From assembly GCA_002077045.2 (NCBI GenBank), contig KZ111149.1:96019-160018 (forward strand): a stretch of 64,000 nt of DNA, in the 5' to 3' direction. The notes under the pieces were generated by a model, which saw only the letters and a list, made by a program, of their open reading frames with translations, did not search any database and was not told where the DNA came from. The position numbers and the translations under genes are program-made. This document shows, in pieces, positions 32,540-45,200 of the stretch (position 1 is its first letter; each line of letters begins with the position of its first letter). The stretch comes from Rachicladosporium sp. CCFEE 5018 (lineage: Eukaryota > Ascomycota > Dothideomycetes > Cladosporiales > Cladosporiaceae).

Positions 32540-33748
32540 ATGTTCACGATGTTCGTATACGCCTTCGCATTCTTCATATTCAGCGCGGTATCCGCGCTCG
32601 CTGAACGAAGGCCTACCTATCTTGCGGGCAATACGTCACTGTCAGTCAAGCCGATAGCGCTACATAACCTATTTGAGAGAGCGACTTGCGACATTGGCTA
32701 CAGCACGTGCAGTACGACAACCATCACCTGTTGAAGGATATCCACGCATCACGCTCATACTGGCCGCAGGTACCGAGTGCTGCTACTTGCTCAACACGTG
32801 CTGTGGCGGCGGCTGCTGTCCGGAGACATGCTGTGGGGGCGGCTGCGCGGATTACCTCGTGAGTCACCTCGTTCGCAATGATGCCATCGCTAGCCGTTGA
32901 CGAGAGATAGGACACGTGCTGTCCGGACGGTGATATCTGCCCTTTTGGCAATGAATGTTGCCCAGGCCATGGGTGCGCGTCAGCTGGGTACGAATGCTGC
33001 GGGTCTGATGGCAACGTCATGCCTTTTGGCTCGGTGTGCTGCTCGTGAGCATTTCTCTGTGCCAGTAGAGACCTATCTACAGCATTGGCTGACAACTCCA
33101 TCCAGTGATGGAGGACACTGCGACCTTGGCGAGAGCTGCTATGCCTGCCGTGACTATCCGGGCGAGATCTGCTGCACCGGCTACGGCGGGGACAGCTCAG
33201 ATGGCTACGACACCTCTGTTGCGACATACGCGACCTCCTCCCGAAGCACCTCGAGCGCGTCGTCACCCATCACCACGTTGAAGAAGACAACCACATCCGA
33301 GATCACGTACACCTCCGCCACCTCTTCTTTCCGCTACTACACAACAACGTGTACCTACACCTACTACTCCTACTACTACTCCCCTCTGCCGACTACTATC
33401 TCGCTTGGCACTTCCACGGTGACCGACACGACGACCCTCACGGTCAGCGCGTCGAATTTGATCGCGGCGGATGGTCTGTTCTTTGAGCTACAGTCTTCGA
33501 TTACGGAAGAGGCAGAGTCGAGTGCTTCGGAACAGCTGGCTACTCTGAGTAGCTCGGCACTCAATGCCACTGTGACTTCGACAGAGAGCACGGCTGAGAT
33601 TGCGTCAGCAAGTGCAAAGACATTTGCGGTTGCCGCCTCAGCCTCGGCCACGGCGGGTGGTGCAGACAGAGCATGGAAGCTCGACACTGCAGTGGTGTGG
33701 GCACAAGTCTTTGCGCTAGCTGGCTTCACAGCCTCGTATGGCCGTTGA
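32540..33748 (+). CDS. Cysteine-rich cell-surface protein, copy 1
   Basis: Exons 32540-32711, 32770-32858, 32911-33044, 33106-33748; the first donor (GTACGA) is the least certain. Product is 345 residues. It has a signal peptide (MFTMFVYAFAFFIFSAVSALA), then PTYLAGNTSLS and LFERATC. A cysteine-rich head of many CC pairs follows (CCGGGCCPETCCGGGC, then ECCPGHGC, YECCGSDG), then SDGGHC. A Ser/Thr/Ala-rich stalk contains a tyrosine-rich patch (YTYYSYYYSPLP) and a repeat-like TDTTTLTVSAS. The weakly hydrophobic C-terminus could be a GPI-anchor signal. The paired-cysteine pattern is loosely granulin-like. Its downstream neighbour has the same layout, so they are tandem duplicates. Function unknown; adhesin, wall protein or effector are options. 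Confidence 0.75.
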
Positions 33749-34352
33749 GAGCTCGTTATTGAGTTTGCTACAACCGGGAGATACGAACACCACTCAGTAG
33801 AGACCGCGGCTAGCAGGCCTCAGGCAGCAAACATTATATGTGATCAAGCCTTTGTACCTGAGCCAAGCCTAGAGCTTCTATTTCCGGTGCGTCTACTTCT
33901 TCGCCAAGCCAACCAAGACCATCTCTTACTGGTCGAAGAACAGCCTCATGCCTATCGTCCGCAACGCCTTTCGCTTCTTTGCATACCGGTCCCTGCGCTT
34001 GAGTAATAGGTGGACGCGGGGAAGTGCAGCGCGGTCCAGATCTGCTACATTATCGGCATCAGATGGACGCCACGTCTGGCATCGATACATGCCGATGAGG
34101 GACGCTACGCCACGCGTTGCACAGTCCATTGATGTGCATGTGGGTGGCGCTGAGCATAATTCTTGGTGCGAATCATTGGTCTATCCTTGAAAGCATCGCT
34201 CAGAGGCGTAAGATTCTTACCTGCTGGACTTCAGCAGTATATCTCGATGCTCCGCCTCTGGAGGTCTCAGTAATATTTGAAGCGAACGCCAGTTGGAGGT
34301 GAAGCGTGTGTCGTAAATCAAATTGTCAGCCTCGCCTAAGTTGTTTACCACA
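33749..34352. other. Intergenic region between the two cysteine-rich genes
   Basis: About 600 bp. No third copy or relic of the family is visible here. It should contain the promoter of copy 2. Confidence 0.4.
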
Positions 34353-35643
34353 ATGCTCGCGCGCACTGTCGCCCTTATATCAACATGCGCGCTTCTAGCG
34401 TCGGCACATCAGTACCCTACCTACGTTGAAGGAAACAGATCACTATCGCTGCTGGAGCCGGCCTTCGGCCACACACTCTTCGAACGACAGACATGTAGTC
34501 CAGGATACGGTGTTTGCAGTAGGGGCACCCGCTTTAACGCCTATGTCAAATGCAATGCTCACACGTGCACAGAGAACGGACAATGCTGCCCCACGAACGC
34601 TGGGTGCTGCGGATACGGTTGCATCGCACTGCAGGTACGATCACCTACTCCTAGCCGACTCGATGCTCGCCTTCGATACTGACCAGCGGCAGAATACTTG
34701 CTGCAACGGCAACACCTGTCCACCGAACAATCGCTGCTGTCCTACAGATTCCTGCTGTCCACCTGGTTGGGGATGCTGTGGCAACGAAGGTAGCATATAC
34801 CCGTTAGATGGCTCAGAGTGCTGCTCGTACGTCTACGCCTTCCCTAAATCCTGGTACGAACATTCGCTAAACTCAACACACAGCGACGGTGGCCACTGTC
34901 CAGCCAACACTCGCTGCGGCTACTGCGAGGGCAACTCCGGACTCATCTGCTGTTTCGGCCCTGGCCAGTTCGGTAGTGAGACATTCGGCACCTCAGTGGC
35001 CACTTTCGCAACGCCAGCCCAGCAGACGTCTAATCCCGCGACCGCCGTGGTCGCAACGAGTACCGAGCCTCAAACCTCCGTGGCCGCAGCTGCTGACACG
35101 AGCACACAAGCTCAGAGCTCTGCGGCCGCAGTCACCACGCGCACACAAGCCCAGACGTCTGCAGCTGCAGCCGCCACGAGCCCCGAACCCGAGACCGAAA
35201 CCACGACTGCCACGGCCTACGTTACGCCCTCCTCTACCTACGTCCCCGCTTCGACGCGGGAATACACGACTTTGGCGTACTATAATACGACGTATACGTA
35301 CTATGTTTCCTCTTACTACTACACGCAGCGGCCTTCATCCGCGAGCTTGGTCACGCAGCAGGTGACGCACACGACGACGTTCACGGTCAGTGCCACGGAC
35401 ACTTATGAGGCGGGTGTCTCGTTCTACAGCGTTGCGATGAGTGTGAAGAGCGATGTGGACTACAGCGCATCGAGGCAGAGTTTGACGTTGACAAGTCCGA
35501 GCGCGAGTGCGACGGCTGCAGGTGGGAGTGGGAGTGGGAGTGGGAATGGAGGGGCGAGCTCAGGCGCCGCAAAGGTTGGGGGAGGGGAGGGGTTGGCGGT
35601 GATTGTGGGGGTGCTGGCTGGGCTGGCGGGGGTGATGCTGTGA
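34353..35643 (+). CDS. Cysteine-rich GPI-type cell-surface protein, copy 2
   Basis: Exons 34353-34634, 34693-34826, 34884-35643. Product is 391 residues. Same order as copy 1: signal peptide (MLARTVALISTCALLASAH), PTYVEGNRSLS, LFERQTC, paired-cysteine head (QCCPTNAGCCGYGC, RCCPTDSCCPPGWGCC), SDGGHC, Ala/Thr/Ser/Gln stalk with repeated TxAQTSAAAA-like units, tyrosine-rich patch (TYYVSSYYYTQRP), HTTTFTVSATD, and a Gly/Ser linker before a strongly hydrophobic end (AVIVGVLAGLAGVML) typical of a GPI signal. The middle exon is 134 nt, exactly as in copy 1. The last intron (34827-34883) is 57 nt with no stop, so retention would insert 19 residues in frame; I call it an intron because copy 1 has one at the same point. 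Confidence 0.82.
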
Positions 35644-35890
35644 AGTACCTGATTGAATTGGGGTCTGCAGGCGATGACGAGTAAAGGCTTAAGATGAGAT
35701 CGATAGCCGGATTGAATCGAGTTACCCATAGTGATATTTGTGCGTGTGGCTTGCTTTTCGACGGGGTACTCTGTCGTGGGCCACGAGTGGTGGACTGGAC
35801 TACACACTCCATGATGGCGGGCACTAAATGATTCGACCTCCATAAGCCAGTATCGAAATGGTGCTATTTCAGCAGTTTCTTCCACGCTCC

Positions 35891-38800
35891 TTAGTAAGGG
35901 ATCCCATTCGTCAAGAGCTGGAAGTAGTCATACACCCCAGTAGAATAACTCCCCGCACTCCACTTAACCAACTTCCTCACAAATTCTGCCGCCTCCCTCT
36001 CACTCTTCTCAAGCACAAACCTCTCCTTGAAATGGTGCAGCGTCTGCGGCTTAAAGCAAGGCAACCCCGAATCCAACATCGTCTGCACGATATGACTCAG
36101 CTGCTCCACATGCTGTCTCGCCGCCAGAAAGACCTTCACACACAACTCTTCGAAGGCTCTGAATGGCGCAGAATTGACGGAGCCGCCCATCACAGCCACC
36201 ATTTCAGGTGTCAATTTGAACGGCGCACGCTCGAATTTCACGCCACCAGGCGCGATGTCGAAGCAGAAGCCGAAGTCAATGTGCAGAATATGACCGGCGT
36301 CGTCGACCATAATATTTCCGTTGTGCCGGTCCTTGAACTGCAGGAGGTAGGAGATGATGCTGTAAGCAGCCATGCTCTTCACGAAGTTTCCCCGCGCGGT
36401 CTGGAAGCGAAGCGAGTCTTCGTACCCGTATTTGGAGACGAAGTATTCGTACAACCCGTTCACGGCTTCGCGGCCCATCATGTCGCGGGATATGGAGTTT
36501 GGCAAAACGTCAATGACGCCGCAGCCCGGCGCGGTGGCTGTGACGCGGTAGGGGAAAACATACACATCCAGCCCGCAGGAATTAAAAATCCCCCGGAAAG
36601 CGGCGATCATCTGCAGCGCGAGAACATCCTGCCGACAATCATCGCCGACTTTGAAGATCGCGGACTGCCAAGTCTCATAGCTCTTCCTCTTTGCATCGGC
36701 CTCATCTTGCGCTTCGTCGGTCTCGACGACCTCAACGGTGGATATCTCCTTGCGGATGCGGAAGGTGGCCATATAAGGTGCTTTGGCGTGGGATTGCAAG
36801 GGCTTGCCGGACTTGCGGTCAATGCCAATGACGACTCCGTCAGGGTTTGAGGGCAGGTAGACGCCGACTTGGACCTCGATCTTGCGGAGCTCTTCTTCGA
36901 TCTTCGCTTTCTTCTCGGCTTTCGGCGCCGTGATGAAGGGTTTCAGTGTGCCTGAAATCCCCGTGACTTTCGCGAAGAACTCGAATTCTGTTTCGTAGAA
37001 CGAACGATCCTCAGGCGACCAGCTGGAAATCATGGCATTCATCGCCTTGTCGAGCGTCGGTTTGACAGGGTCGGGGACTTGCTGGTCGTCGTCTTTGTAA
37101 GCGTTGGCTTTCATGTTCCAGATGATCTGATGAGCGAAGAGCTGGCTGAATTTGGCTGTCTCGATGATGTAGCGCTCGACGTAGCCGAGCGCGTCGTAGC
37201 GAAGTGTTTGCACGATTTGGGGGACGTAGAAGAAGGTCACTTCAACTGCATGGGACTCGAGGGCGCGGATGGCGTACTGTGTGATAAGAGCGTTGTTATG
37301 GTAGGCTGGCATGAAGTAGGCGACTGCGGCCATGGGGTTGACAGGAGCCCAGTAGAGGAGGTACTTCAGCTGGTTCTTGAGGTCGGTCGGCAGAGAAGAC
37401 CCAATCATGACGTACAGCGCATCCGGCTCGCTGATAGCTTTCTCGGGCTGTGCAAGCAGCAGTGCTTTGACTTCGGAGTTGAGACGTTGTGAGTGTGGGA
37501 AGCGGGTGGTGAGATGAATGGCGATGCTAGGATTCTCCAACCAGGCGACTCTGACTAGCGACGAGAAGGTCGTGTCCTTCATCGTGATACCAGTTTGGCT
37601 GATGCCCGTGTTGACTTGCGCACTCGCGCCCAGTGGACTGATCCACACACTCAAGCGGCCGGACTCATGCGCAAGCAAATGTTGCAAAAGCTCCTGCTTC
37701 GGTTGCAAGCTTACCAGCGATGCTGTCGCCTTGCTTACAACACCTGCAAGCTTCTGCAGCGCAGCCGACACATCAGCCAGCAACCTGACCTCTGCCTTGA
37801 GCTGCAGGCGATTACTACCGAAGCTCCAGAGTGGAGCTGTCGCGAACCACGCGAGCGCACCTGACAGTATGGCGTCCTTGGACCTCCACTGAGTCGCAGC
37901 GTCTAGACGGGTTTGCAGCTGCAAGATGTCAAGCGCCAACAGCACAAGATGAAAATGCACCTCCCTTGCCAATGGTTGGCTGACAGTGCGTTGCATCGCG
38001 GTCATTGTCACTCGCATGAGTCTCGCATACACCTTCTCCACGTTCGGCGCAGTAAGTCGCGAAGCATTGAAGTGACTCTTGAGGTACCAGATGAGTCGGA
38101 GGTGAGGTGCGATCAAGTCATGCGTGACTTGCTGTCTCTTCGCGATAGCCTCCCAATTCGTAGGTGCAAACTCCTCCTTGACGTAGAACGGGTCCAGATG
38201 TGCGAAAGTTGAGTTGAAGAAGCCTTTCTTGAGGCGGACTGATGACTCCCAGCCTGTGGCGACTTCGGCGAGCACGCGATGCTCGAGCGCTGGGTTCTCT
38301 TTGACGATGCCGAGCCAGAGTGAGATTCCAAGTTTGATGGATTGCTTGGTGAGAATGATGAACGGGATCGCGACTACTTCGCGGACAAGTGGTATACCCG
38401 CAGCGCCACTGGTAGTCAAACACGCAGCAGCACGGCGTAGAGAGTCGCGTACGTGCTCGAAAGGGACGTGTTCATGTTTGAGCAGGCGAATGTGCAGCTC
38501 TCGCAGGCTGGCTACCTCAGCAGCGATGTCAGTCCCGAGACCCGCCGTAAGTGCTCTCGAGGTCCCATTGCGATCGACAAGTGTCCAATCATCGTCAACA
38601 GCACCCGAGTCACCATGTCGATAGGCTTGACGAGTAGTGATCTGCGCCATAAAGTCCGAAGCCGTATTGACAGCGACTCCACTTTGACGATCGATCGAAG
38701 TCAGTCGCTGGTCGCTCGCCGGAATGCGTGCGCCCATTTCGACGGCGAACGAGCGACCCAACCCGATGTGCCCATATGTGCCCTCATCTTCATAGTCCTC

Positions 38801-41708
38801 GAGGTACGCACGAAGCAGTCCCTTCATGTCCAGCGGTGCCAGGTCAACAGCCTTGGACACCCAGATCCGGCAGCGTCTGTGGAAGTTCGTCAGGGTAGTC
38901 TGGCGGTAGTTGACATCATCTGAGAGCTGGACGGAGACGAGTCCCTTCTCGGAGGTGTAATGAGTCTTCCATTCGTATTCGTCGGTCTCAGCATCGAGGC
39001 AGCTGCGCCACATGATTGTTAGTAGCTCAAGAAGGGCGAACAGTGACGCTTTGTGGCAGAGCGCGGAAGGGACCGCGTTGATGATGCGGTCAGCGGCCGT
39101 CACAGCAGCGTTCTGCACACTCGAGATGCGATGGCAGCAGTCCTCGAAGAAGGTCACAAGCTGCAGAGCAACCTGAGACGCAGCAAAGCTTTGTTCCCTG
39201 CCAGTCAGCACGCGCTGAAGGTATGTGTCGACGGCGTTCGTAGCGATACTCAGCATAGTATTCCCCATCGATGTGGTCTTGACTTTGTGCTCAAGGAAGT
39301 AAGGCAGAACAGAAGTACAATCCCCCGCGCGAGCTCGGAGTGTCGTAACGAGCGTTGCAGCGTTGAGGTACACGCACTCTGCGTAGCCCATCTTCTTAAT
39401 CTCGGCTTCGTGTTGTGGATTTAGGGCGATGAGTGCGGCCTGCAAATTACCTACGTGCTCATTTCCAGCGCTTCGTCGCAAGATTGGGTTGAGCTCGATG
39501 CCACTCTCTGGCATGTCAACCCGCTCTTCGTCGATGAGAGGAAGGCTATGCTGAGCGAGCACCTGCAGCTCTGCAGCATATTGACGGCCGGACTGCGATT
39601 GTAGCGTGAAGCCATGCGCAACGATGTTGAACCAGGCATCGCGGCCGAGTTGACGGACCTCCTCTTCATCTTCGAATTGCGGCGTTGACGTCAGGTCCGT
39701 TGAGACAAGGATTGCGAGTGGTCTGAACAGGCGTGCCATATTGCGTGAAGCAGGTGCAACATCAGCAGCCCGTTCATCACCATTACCCACTATGAGGCCA
39801 AGTAGGTGGACCAGGTAGATCTCGTACAGAGGCGAGTCCTTGCGAATGCTCGCTGCGATGCGGATGCGAGCGTCCGTGACTGCGCCGACCATCTGAACAT
39901 TGCTACTGTTGCTCGCCAGACTCGCAGCTCGGACGTACAGTCGCAGTAGGCCCTTGAGATCTGTCGCATTGTAGGCGCCTAGTGCAGCCGTCTCGGCGAC
40001 AAGTCGAGCATCGACGGTCGGATTGATACGCCCGAGCTTCTGCACCAGCATTGAAAGCACGAGTGCTGAGATCTTCTCGTCGTTTCGTGCTATCGCGATG
40101 GCTACGATTGCTTGTATGACTGCGCCATAGACTACCGTAGACTCCTCTTCGTCACTCATGTTCAATGATATGCTGCTGCCCAGTGCCGAGTGGGAGGTGT
40201 ACGGCCCGCTGGTGTCTAGACTTGCGCTGCCGTCGATCCAGGGTGAAATGCCATTTGGCCGATCGTTCGAGCCAGCGCTCAGCACATTGCCGAGTGAGTA
40301 CAGTGTGCTGATGACGACGTCTCCGGACAGCAACCTCAGTGCATGAGCCAAACATTCGCCGGCTACCTTGCCAGTGCGGGACGGCATCTTGCCTTGGACG
40401 ATAAGTCTGGGCATTGTACGACTCAATGTAGACGCTATCGCAGGTGAAGTACCAGCCAGGATTGCCATTGACTTTAGCACGGCCTCGGCGAGTCCTCCAT
40501 CGCCCATTTGAACGGGATTAGACGCGGTCGCCTCAAGCCAGCTCATCAAGACTTCGTCATCTGCAATCTCCTCATCGATTAGAGTGCAGTACAAGAAGCT
40601 CCGTAAGGTAGCTGCCTTGACTTCGAATGCAAGTCGTTGCTGCCAAGCCGAGCTGACCTGCAAGTAGTCGGCGTCCTCGTCTAGGAGATTCACCTCTTCG
40701 GCAATGATCTCCGCAAGGCTTCCAATCATGCTTTCGCTTACTACTGGGCGGGACTTGCTGACGTGTGAAGTCTTTGCCATTAGGGCGGCCAACGCTGCGT
40801 CTCCAGATAAGGCTTCGTAAGGCGAATGCAGCAAGAACGCAATCCGCTCCACGATATCAATGAACGCGCGTTGCAGCAGCATCGCTCCAAGTGGCTTGCC
40901 CTGTGTCGCGTACTGTCGTATCCAGCGTCGCCACTCTTTCGAAGATCGTGAGGTTGCCCGACCGTTGCGGATCGCCGAAAGCGACCCTTCGACTGACACC
41001 ATGAACTTCTCGGATAGCAGTATGCGTAGGCGCTGTATGAGTGCAAGCCTTTGATCTGCATTCCATGCTTGTACATGGTTTGCACAAGCACGCATGAACC
41101 CATACATTGCCACAGTCAGCTGTACAGCACTATGGTCCGGGTCCGAGGTGTCGGTACCGTTCGTCTCAGCTGACCGCCATGCCGACTTATCGATGCTCTC
41201 CCCCAACGCATTAAGTGTGGCCTCAATGCTTGCATGAGCTCGACCAGCCAAGGGAGAGTGATTCGTGGCGACGGACAGAACAGCAGACGTGAGCTCGTAT
41301 GCCAAGGACTCCCAGGGCGCCTGACGAGATATTGGCGCAGAGTGACCGGTTACTTGCCGATGAGCCTCGGGCATATATGGCGCCAGCTGAGCTAGCAGTG
41401 CCTCCGCATCTTGTAGACCCGTCACCAACGGTGCTGCCTTGCACAAAGCTAGCAATACATCGAGCTCCCGTGCTGACATGGGTACAGCTGCCAGGCTGGC
41501 TCTCTCGAGTGAGGCATTGAGACTCGACTTTGACCGCAGCTTGCAGAGGCTCTGGATGCCATCGCTGTTGTCTTGCTCGTCGGTTGGAGTAGCACACAGG
41601 ATTGCTAATCGCTCGAGTGCGACGCGTCGCGTAGTCCCTCTCGTGCTTCGATATGTCAGTACATATGGTTCTGGTCATTGATGGCACGCCTTTGACTCAC
41701 ACTCGCAT
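35891..41708 (-). CDS. STT4: Phosphatidylinositol 4-kinase, type III alpha
   Basis: Exons 41708-41701 (8 nt, ATGCGAGT) and 41645-35891; the 55-nt intron has GTGAGT, a CTGAC branch site and AAG. Product is 1920 residues, close to yeast Stt4 (1900). It makes PI4P at the plasma membrane for PI(4,5)P2 synthesis and cell-wall and actin control. Exon 2 has no suitable upstream ATG although its frame is plainly coding (RRVALERLAILCATPTDEQD); the 8-nt exon supplies Met and keeps phase. Layout is a long helical repeat N-terminus, a lipid-kinase accessory region near 1400-1550, and a C-terminal kinase domain with ATP-site GKPL-x-SHAKAPYMATF, catalytic DRHNGNIM near 1774 and HIDFGFCFD near 1789. It is divergent from RGD2 over 511 bp. 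Confidence 0.96.
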
Positions 41709-42177
41709 GCTGGACTTGGTCGTTGTTGGTATAGACAGATCATCACGTAAGTGGACAAACAGCGTTCTGGTGCGGACAGCTCCTGCGTGGATTTAATGTC
41801 GAAGGTGACGTCCACCCACGAGCTTAACTCCGAGGAGGATCAATCAATCTGCACTTAACCTCGCTGGGTAATGGAGACGGTTTGACAGGTGAAACGCCAG
41901 CTGGGGCCGTTTGGAAAGCTTCCTTGATCCCTGCAGCGGGCTCTTCACCCTGAGTGGCTGCATGAACTGCCAGCATTGCGCGCTTGCTTGGAAGGATGGC
42001 CGGGATATTGAGCAAGCCTTGAATGCTGTGTGGAAGGACTTGACTTCCTCAATGCCCATACACAGGCACATGACCTCCATGTCTTTAGCCTCATTCGCTG
42101 CCAGTCCGACTTGAAAACATTGCAGGCGCAACTTGCAGCCGCGAACATTGGAGCTCGAGGACAAACCTTGACACGAT

Positions 42178-42178
<1 letters not shown>

Positions 42179-42208
<30 letters not shown>
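42179..42208 (+). repeat. (GGACGA)5 microsatellite in the RGD2 leader
   Basis: Five perfect copies of the hexamer GGACGA end 11 bp before the RGD2 ATG. The tract lies in the 41709-42219 spacer between STT4 and RGD2, presumably in the RGD2 5' untranslated region. Copy number may vary between strains. The rest of that spacer holds no gene I can support and must contain both promoters. Confidence 0.85.
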
Positions 42209-42209
<1 letters not shown>

Positions 42210-42219
42210 ATATACAGGC

Positions 42220-45200
42220 ATGTCGACCTTTGCGACCTCATTCTGGTCGGCAGACTACGCCGGTGGGCTGGGCGTACTGTTCGGAAAGCTGCAACAAGGT
42301 GTCCAAGAAAACCAACAGATCATCACAGTAGCCCGCTTGCGCGCAGAGGCAGAAGATCTCTACAGCCAGAAGCTCGGGGATATTGACACAGCTACGAATC
42401 GCATAGAAGGCGGCTTTCAAAAGGACGACGGCGCGAGCGTCAAGAAGGCCTTTGATGGCGTGCGCGGCGAGATGATCGAAGCGTCGCGCAACCACCGCAA
42501 GATCGCTTCGAATATCCGCGAGCTGGTCCTGAACCCCTTCAGTCGATGGTGCGATCAACACGCTGCCCGCATACAGAACAGCCAAGATGATCTGCAAGGT
42601 CGGATCCGCGCACACGACCGGCAGGCCGAGACTGTGAGGCAGTATCGGAGTGCGTACTTCAATAAGTGCCGGAGAGTGGAGGACTTGGACGAGGAGGAGA
42701 AGCTGGCTTTCCAGGATCCCATGTCTGCTGCTGCTACCGGATCGCCCAAGACTGGACCAGTGATCGTGCCCAGCATCAAGGTCGAGGACGAAGAAGACGA
42801 GCCTGAGCCGCTGGACATTGGGGATGAGACATATCAGCCGGAGCAGGTGAAGAAGATTCTGACACACATGGTGAACAACATCCGGATGGGTGAGACAAAA
42901 GTGCCCATACTGGGGACTTACCAAAACACTTCTAGTGGGGCGGATATCACAGAGTACATTCAGAAACATCTGGGAGGAACGTCACTACCGTATGCTGAAC
43001 GGATTGGGCAAGATCTACTTGGACATGGCTTTCTGCGATTGGTCGGTAGTGTTGGAAGCACATTCGCGAATAGCAGCAAGATGAACTACCAGTGGAGGCC
43101 GAAGGTGTTCCACATCACAGGCATACCAGAGAAGAAGCCGAAGCTGCTCGGGCGAACGACAACACTGGCCAGCCACGGTTCAGACAGCACGCCTGACAGT
43201 CCGGTTGTGGGCGCAGTGCACGAGTATCTCGGAGGCTGGAACCCATTGAATAACGCACATGCCAACGAGACGCCAGTCGAGAAGCTCGAGCGGGAAGCGA
43301 AAGTTGCGGATGAGCGATATAAGCAAGCTGTGCGGAAACTCGACAGTCTAAGGTGCAGCCTCGAGGAGGCAATGATTGATCATTTGAAGTTCATGGAGCG
43401 ATGCGAGCTCGATCGACTGAAAGCCATCAAGAGCGTAGTACTTGACTTCAGCGGCTCGATCAGTAATGTCATTCCCAGTCTGCAAAGCACAGTCGACAAT
43501 ATGATGTTGTATCAGGAAACTGTACAGCCACTGGGTGACCTGCGGTACTTTCTGGAGAATTACCGGACAGGCAGCTACATCCCGAAGGTGACGGTGTACG
43601 AAAATTACTACAACACAGTGGATGAGCAGACGTTCGGCGTTGACATCGAGGCGAGGGCAAGAAGTGACCGGAAGCGAGTGCCACTCATCATCACGACGAT
43701 TTTAACATTCCTGGACAGTCGGTATCCAGAGCTTGAGGGTGACGCTGCCCGGCGTAGTATATGGGTGGTCGACGTCCCTCTCGCAGCCATACACCACCTT
43801 CGTAATCAATTGAACACCGGGAAGGCCATATCACCTGGTCTGCTGGAGAAGTACGAGATCCCAATTGTTGCGGCAGTGCTCAAGCTCTACTTCCTGGAGC
43901 TCCCCGACTCCCTAGTGAGCAGCCACGTCTACGAAATCGTCAAGACAATCTACGCCACGACCGCACAGACCGCCAGTGAAGCTGCACGAATCCAAGTCCT
44001 GCAATCGACCCTCGGCCAGCTGAGACTAGCCAACATCGCCACCCTGGACGCAGTCGTGACACATTTCTCCCGTCTCATTGAGCTCACAAGCGCCGACGAA
44101 GCATACATCACTCAACTCGCCACTACTCTCGCACCGTGCATCCTCCGTCCAAAACAGGAGACCGGCCTCAGCATGGCCGAGAAGTACAGTATCCGCCTCC
44201 TTAAAGACCTGGTAGCTCACAAAGAAGCCATCTTCGGCGAGCTGAAACGCCAAGCCACGAACCTACATCACGCGCCTTCTACTGCCACCCGGCCGGCGCG
44301 AGGCATCAGTACGGACGAATCGAAACGGAAAGAACACATGGAAGAGCGACAGCGCGCCATAGCCGCCGCGACGCAAGCGCAAGCAGGCAGCAATCGCAGT
44401 CGACAGCCCAGCCCGGGACCTGCTGCGCGCATCGCCACGCCCTCTGAAGTCCTGCCTGGCCACCGCAGAGACCGTAGCAGAGGTCCTGAAACCCGTTTCC
44501 CGATTTCCACAGCTAGCGTGATTAGCCCTACGGACCGCCGCGTTTTGTCGCCAACCTCGGCTGGCAGCAGAGGGAGCTTAGAAGTCCCTGGCTCGCCCCC
44601 ATCGACCCGCACGCAATCTTCCGCAGTCCCCGCACCAGTTGCAAAAGACACCCCGCCTTCATCGTCCGGCTCTACGTCGCCGCCGAGAACGAACGGCACA
44701 ACGCTGCATCAGCCACCTCCCGCTGAACCCACGGCCGACGACAAACCAACTGACGCCGCTACCAAACGTCTCTCAGCTCTCCCCACAATGAGCGCCTCCA
44801 TTTCCAGCCCAGGCGACTTCATGACACCCAGCCACTACTACGCCGGCAGCGTCGACTCCTCAACCACAACCAGCGCCGCACCTTCAGCTAGTACCGCACC
44901 CACCGCAGCCGCAGCCTCAAACCGCGATTCCGCTAGCTCCACGGGTATCAAGGCGCCGGTGAGCAAGTACAAAATCACCAACGACACTTCCGAGCGTCCT
45001 GCAAGCCCAGCTACATCCGTCGACAGCTCGGCGCCGGTGAAGCGTGATAGCCTCACGCGTTCGGCCGGCGCTGCGGCTGGAGGGCGGACGTTCCCGGTCA
45101 GGAAGGGCACGGCTAGTAGTCTGCAGCGAGCTAGTCTCGTTAGTAAGCGTGATAGCGGCGAGAGTGGCGATTACGTGGCTAGTCCTGTGGAAGCGCCGGA

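Noticed and set aside
32124..32657. 177-codon frame between lipase and cysteine-rich copy 1
   Set aside because: Overlaps the signal peptide exon in another frame and has no recognisable content.
35858..36850. 330-codon plus-strand frame opposite the STT4 kinase domain
   Set aside because: Antisense shadow of a highly conserved kinase domain.
42238..42969. 243-codon minus-strand frame opposite RGD2
   Set aside because: Antisense to the conserved F-BAR/DEP coding sequence and without recognisable motifs.
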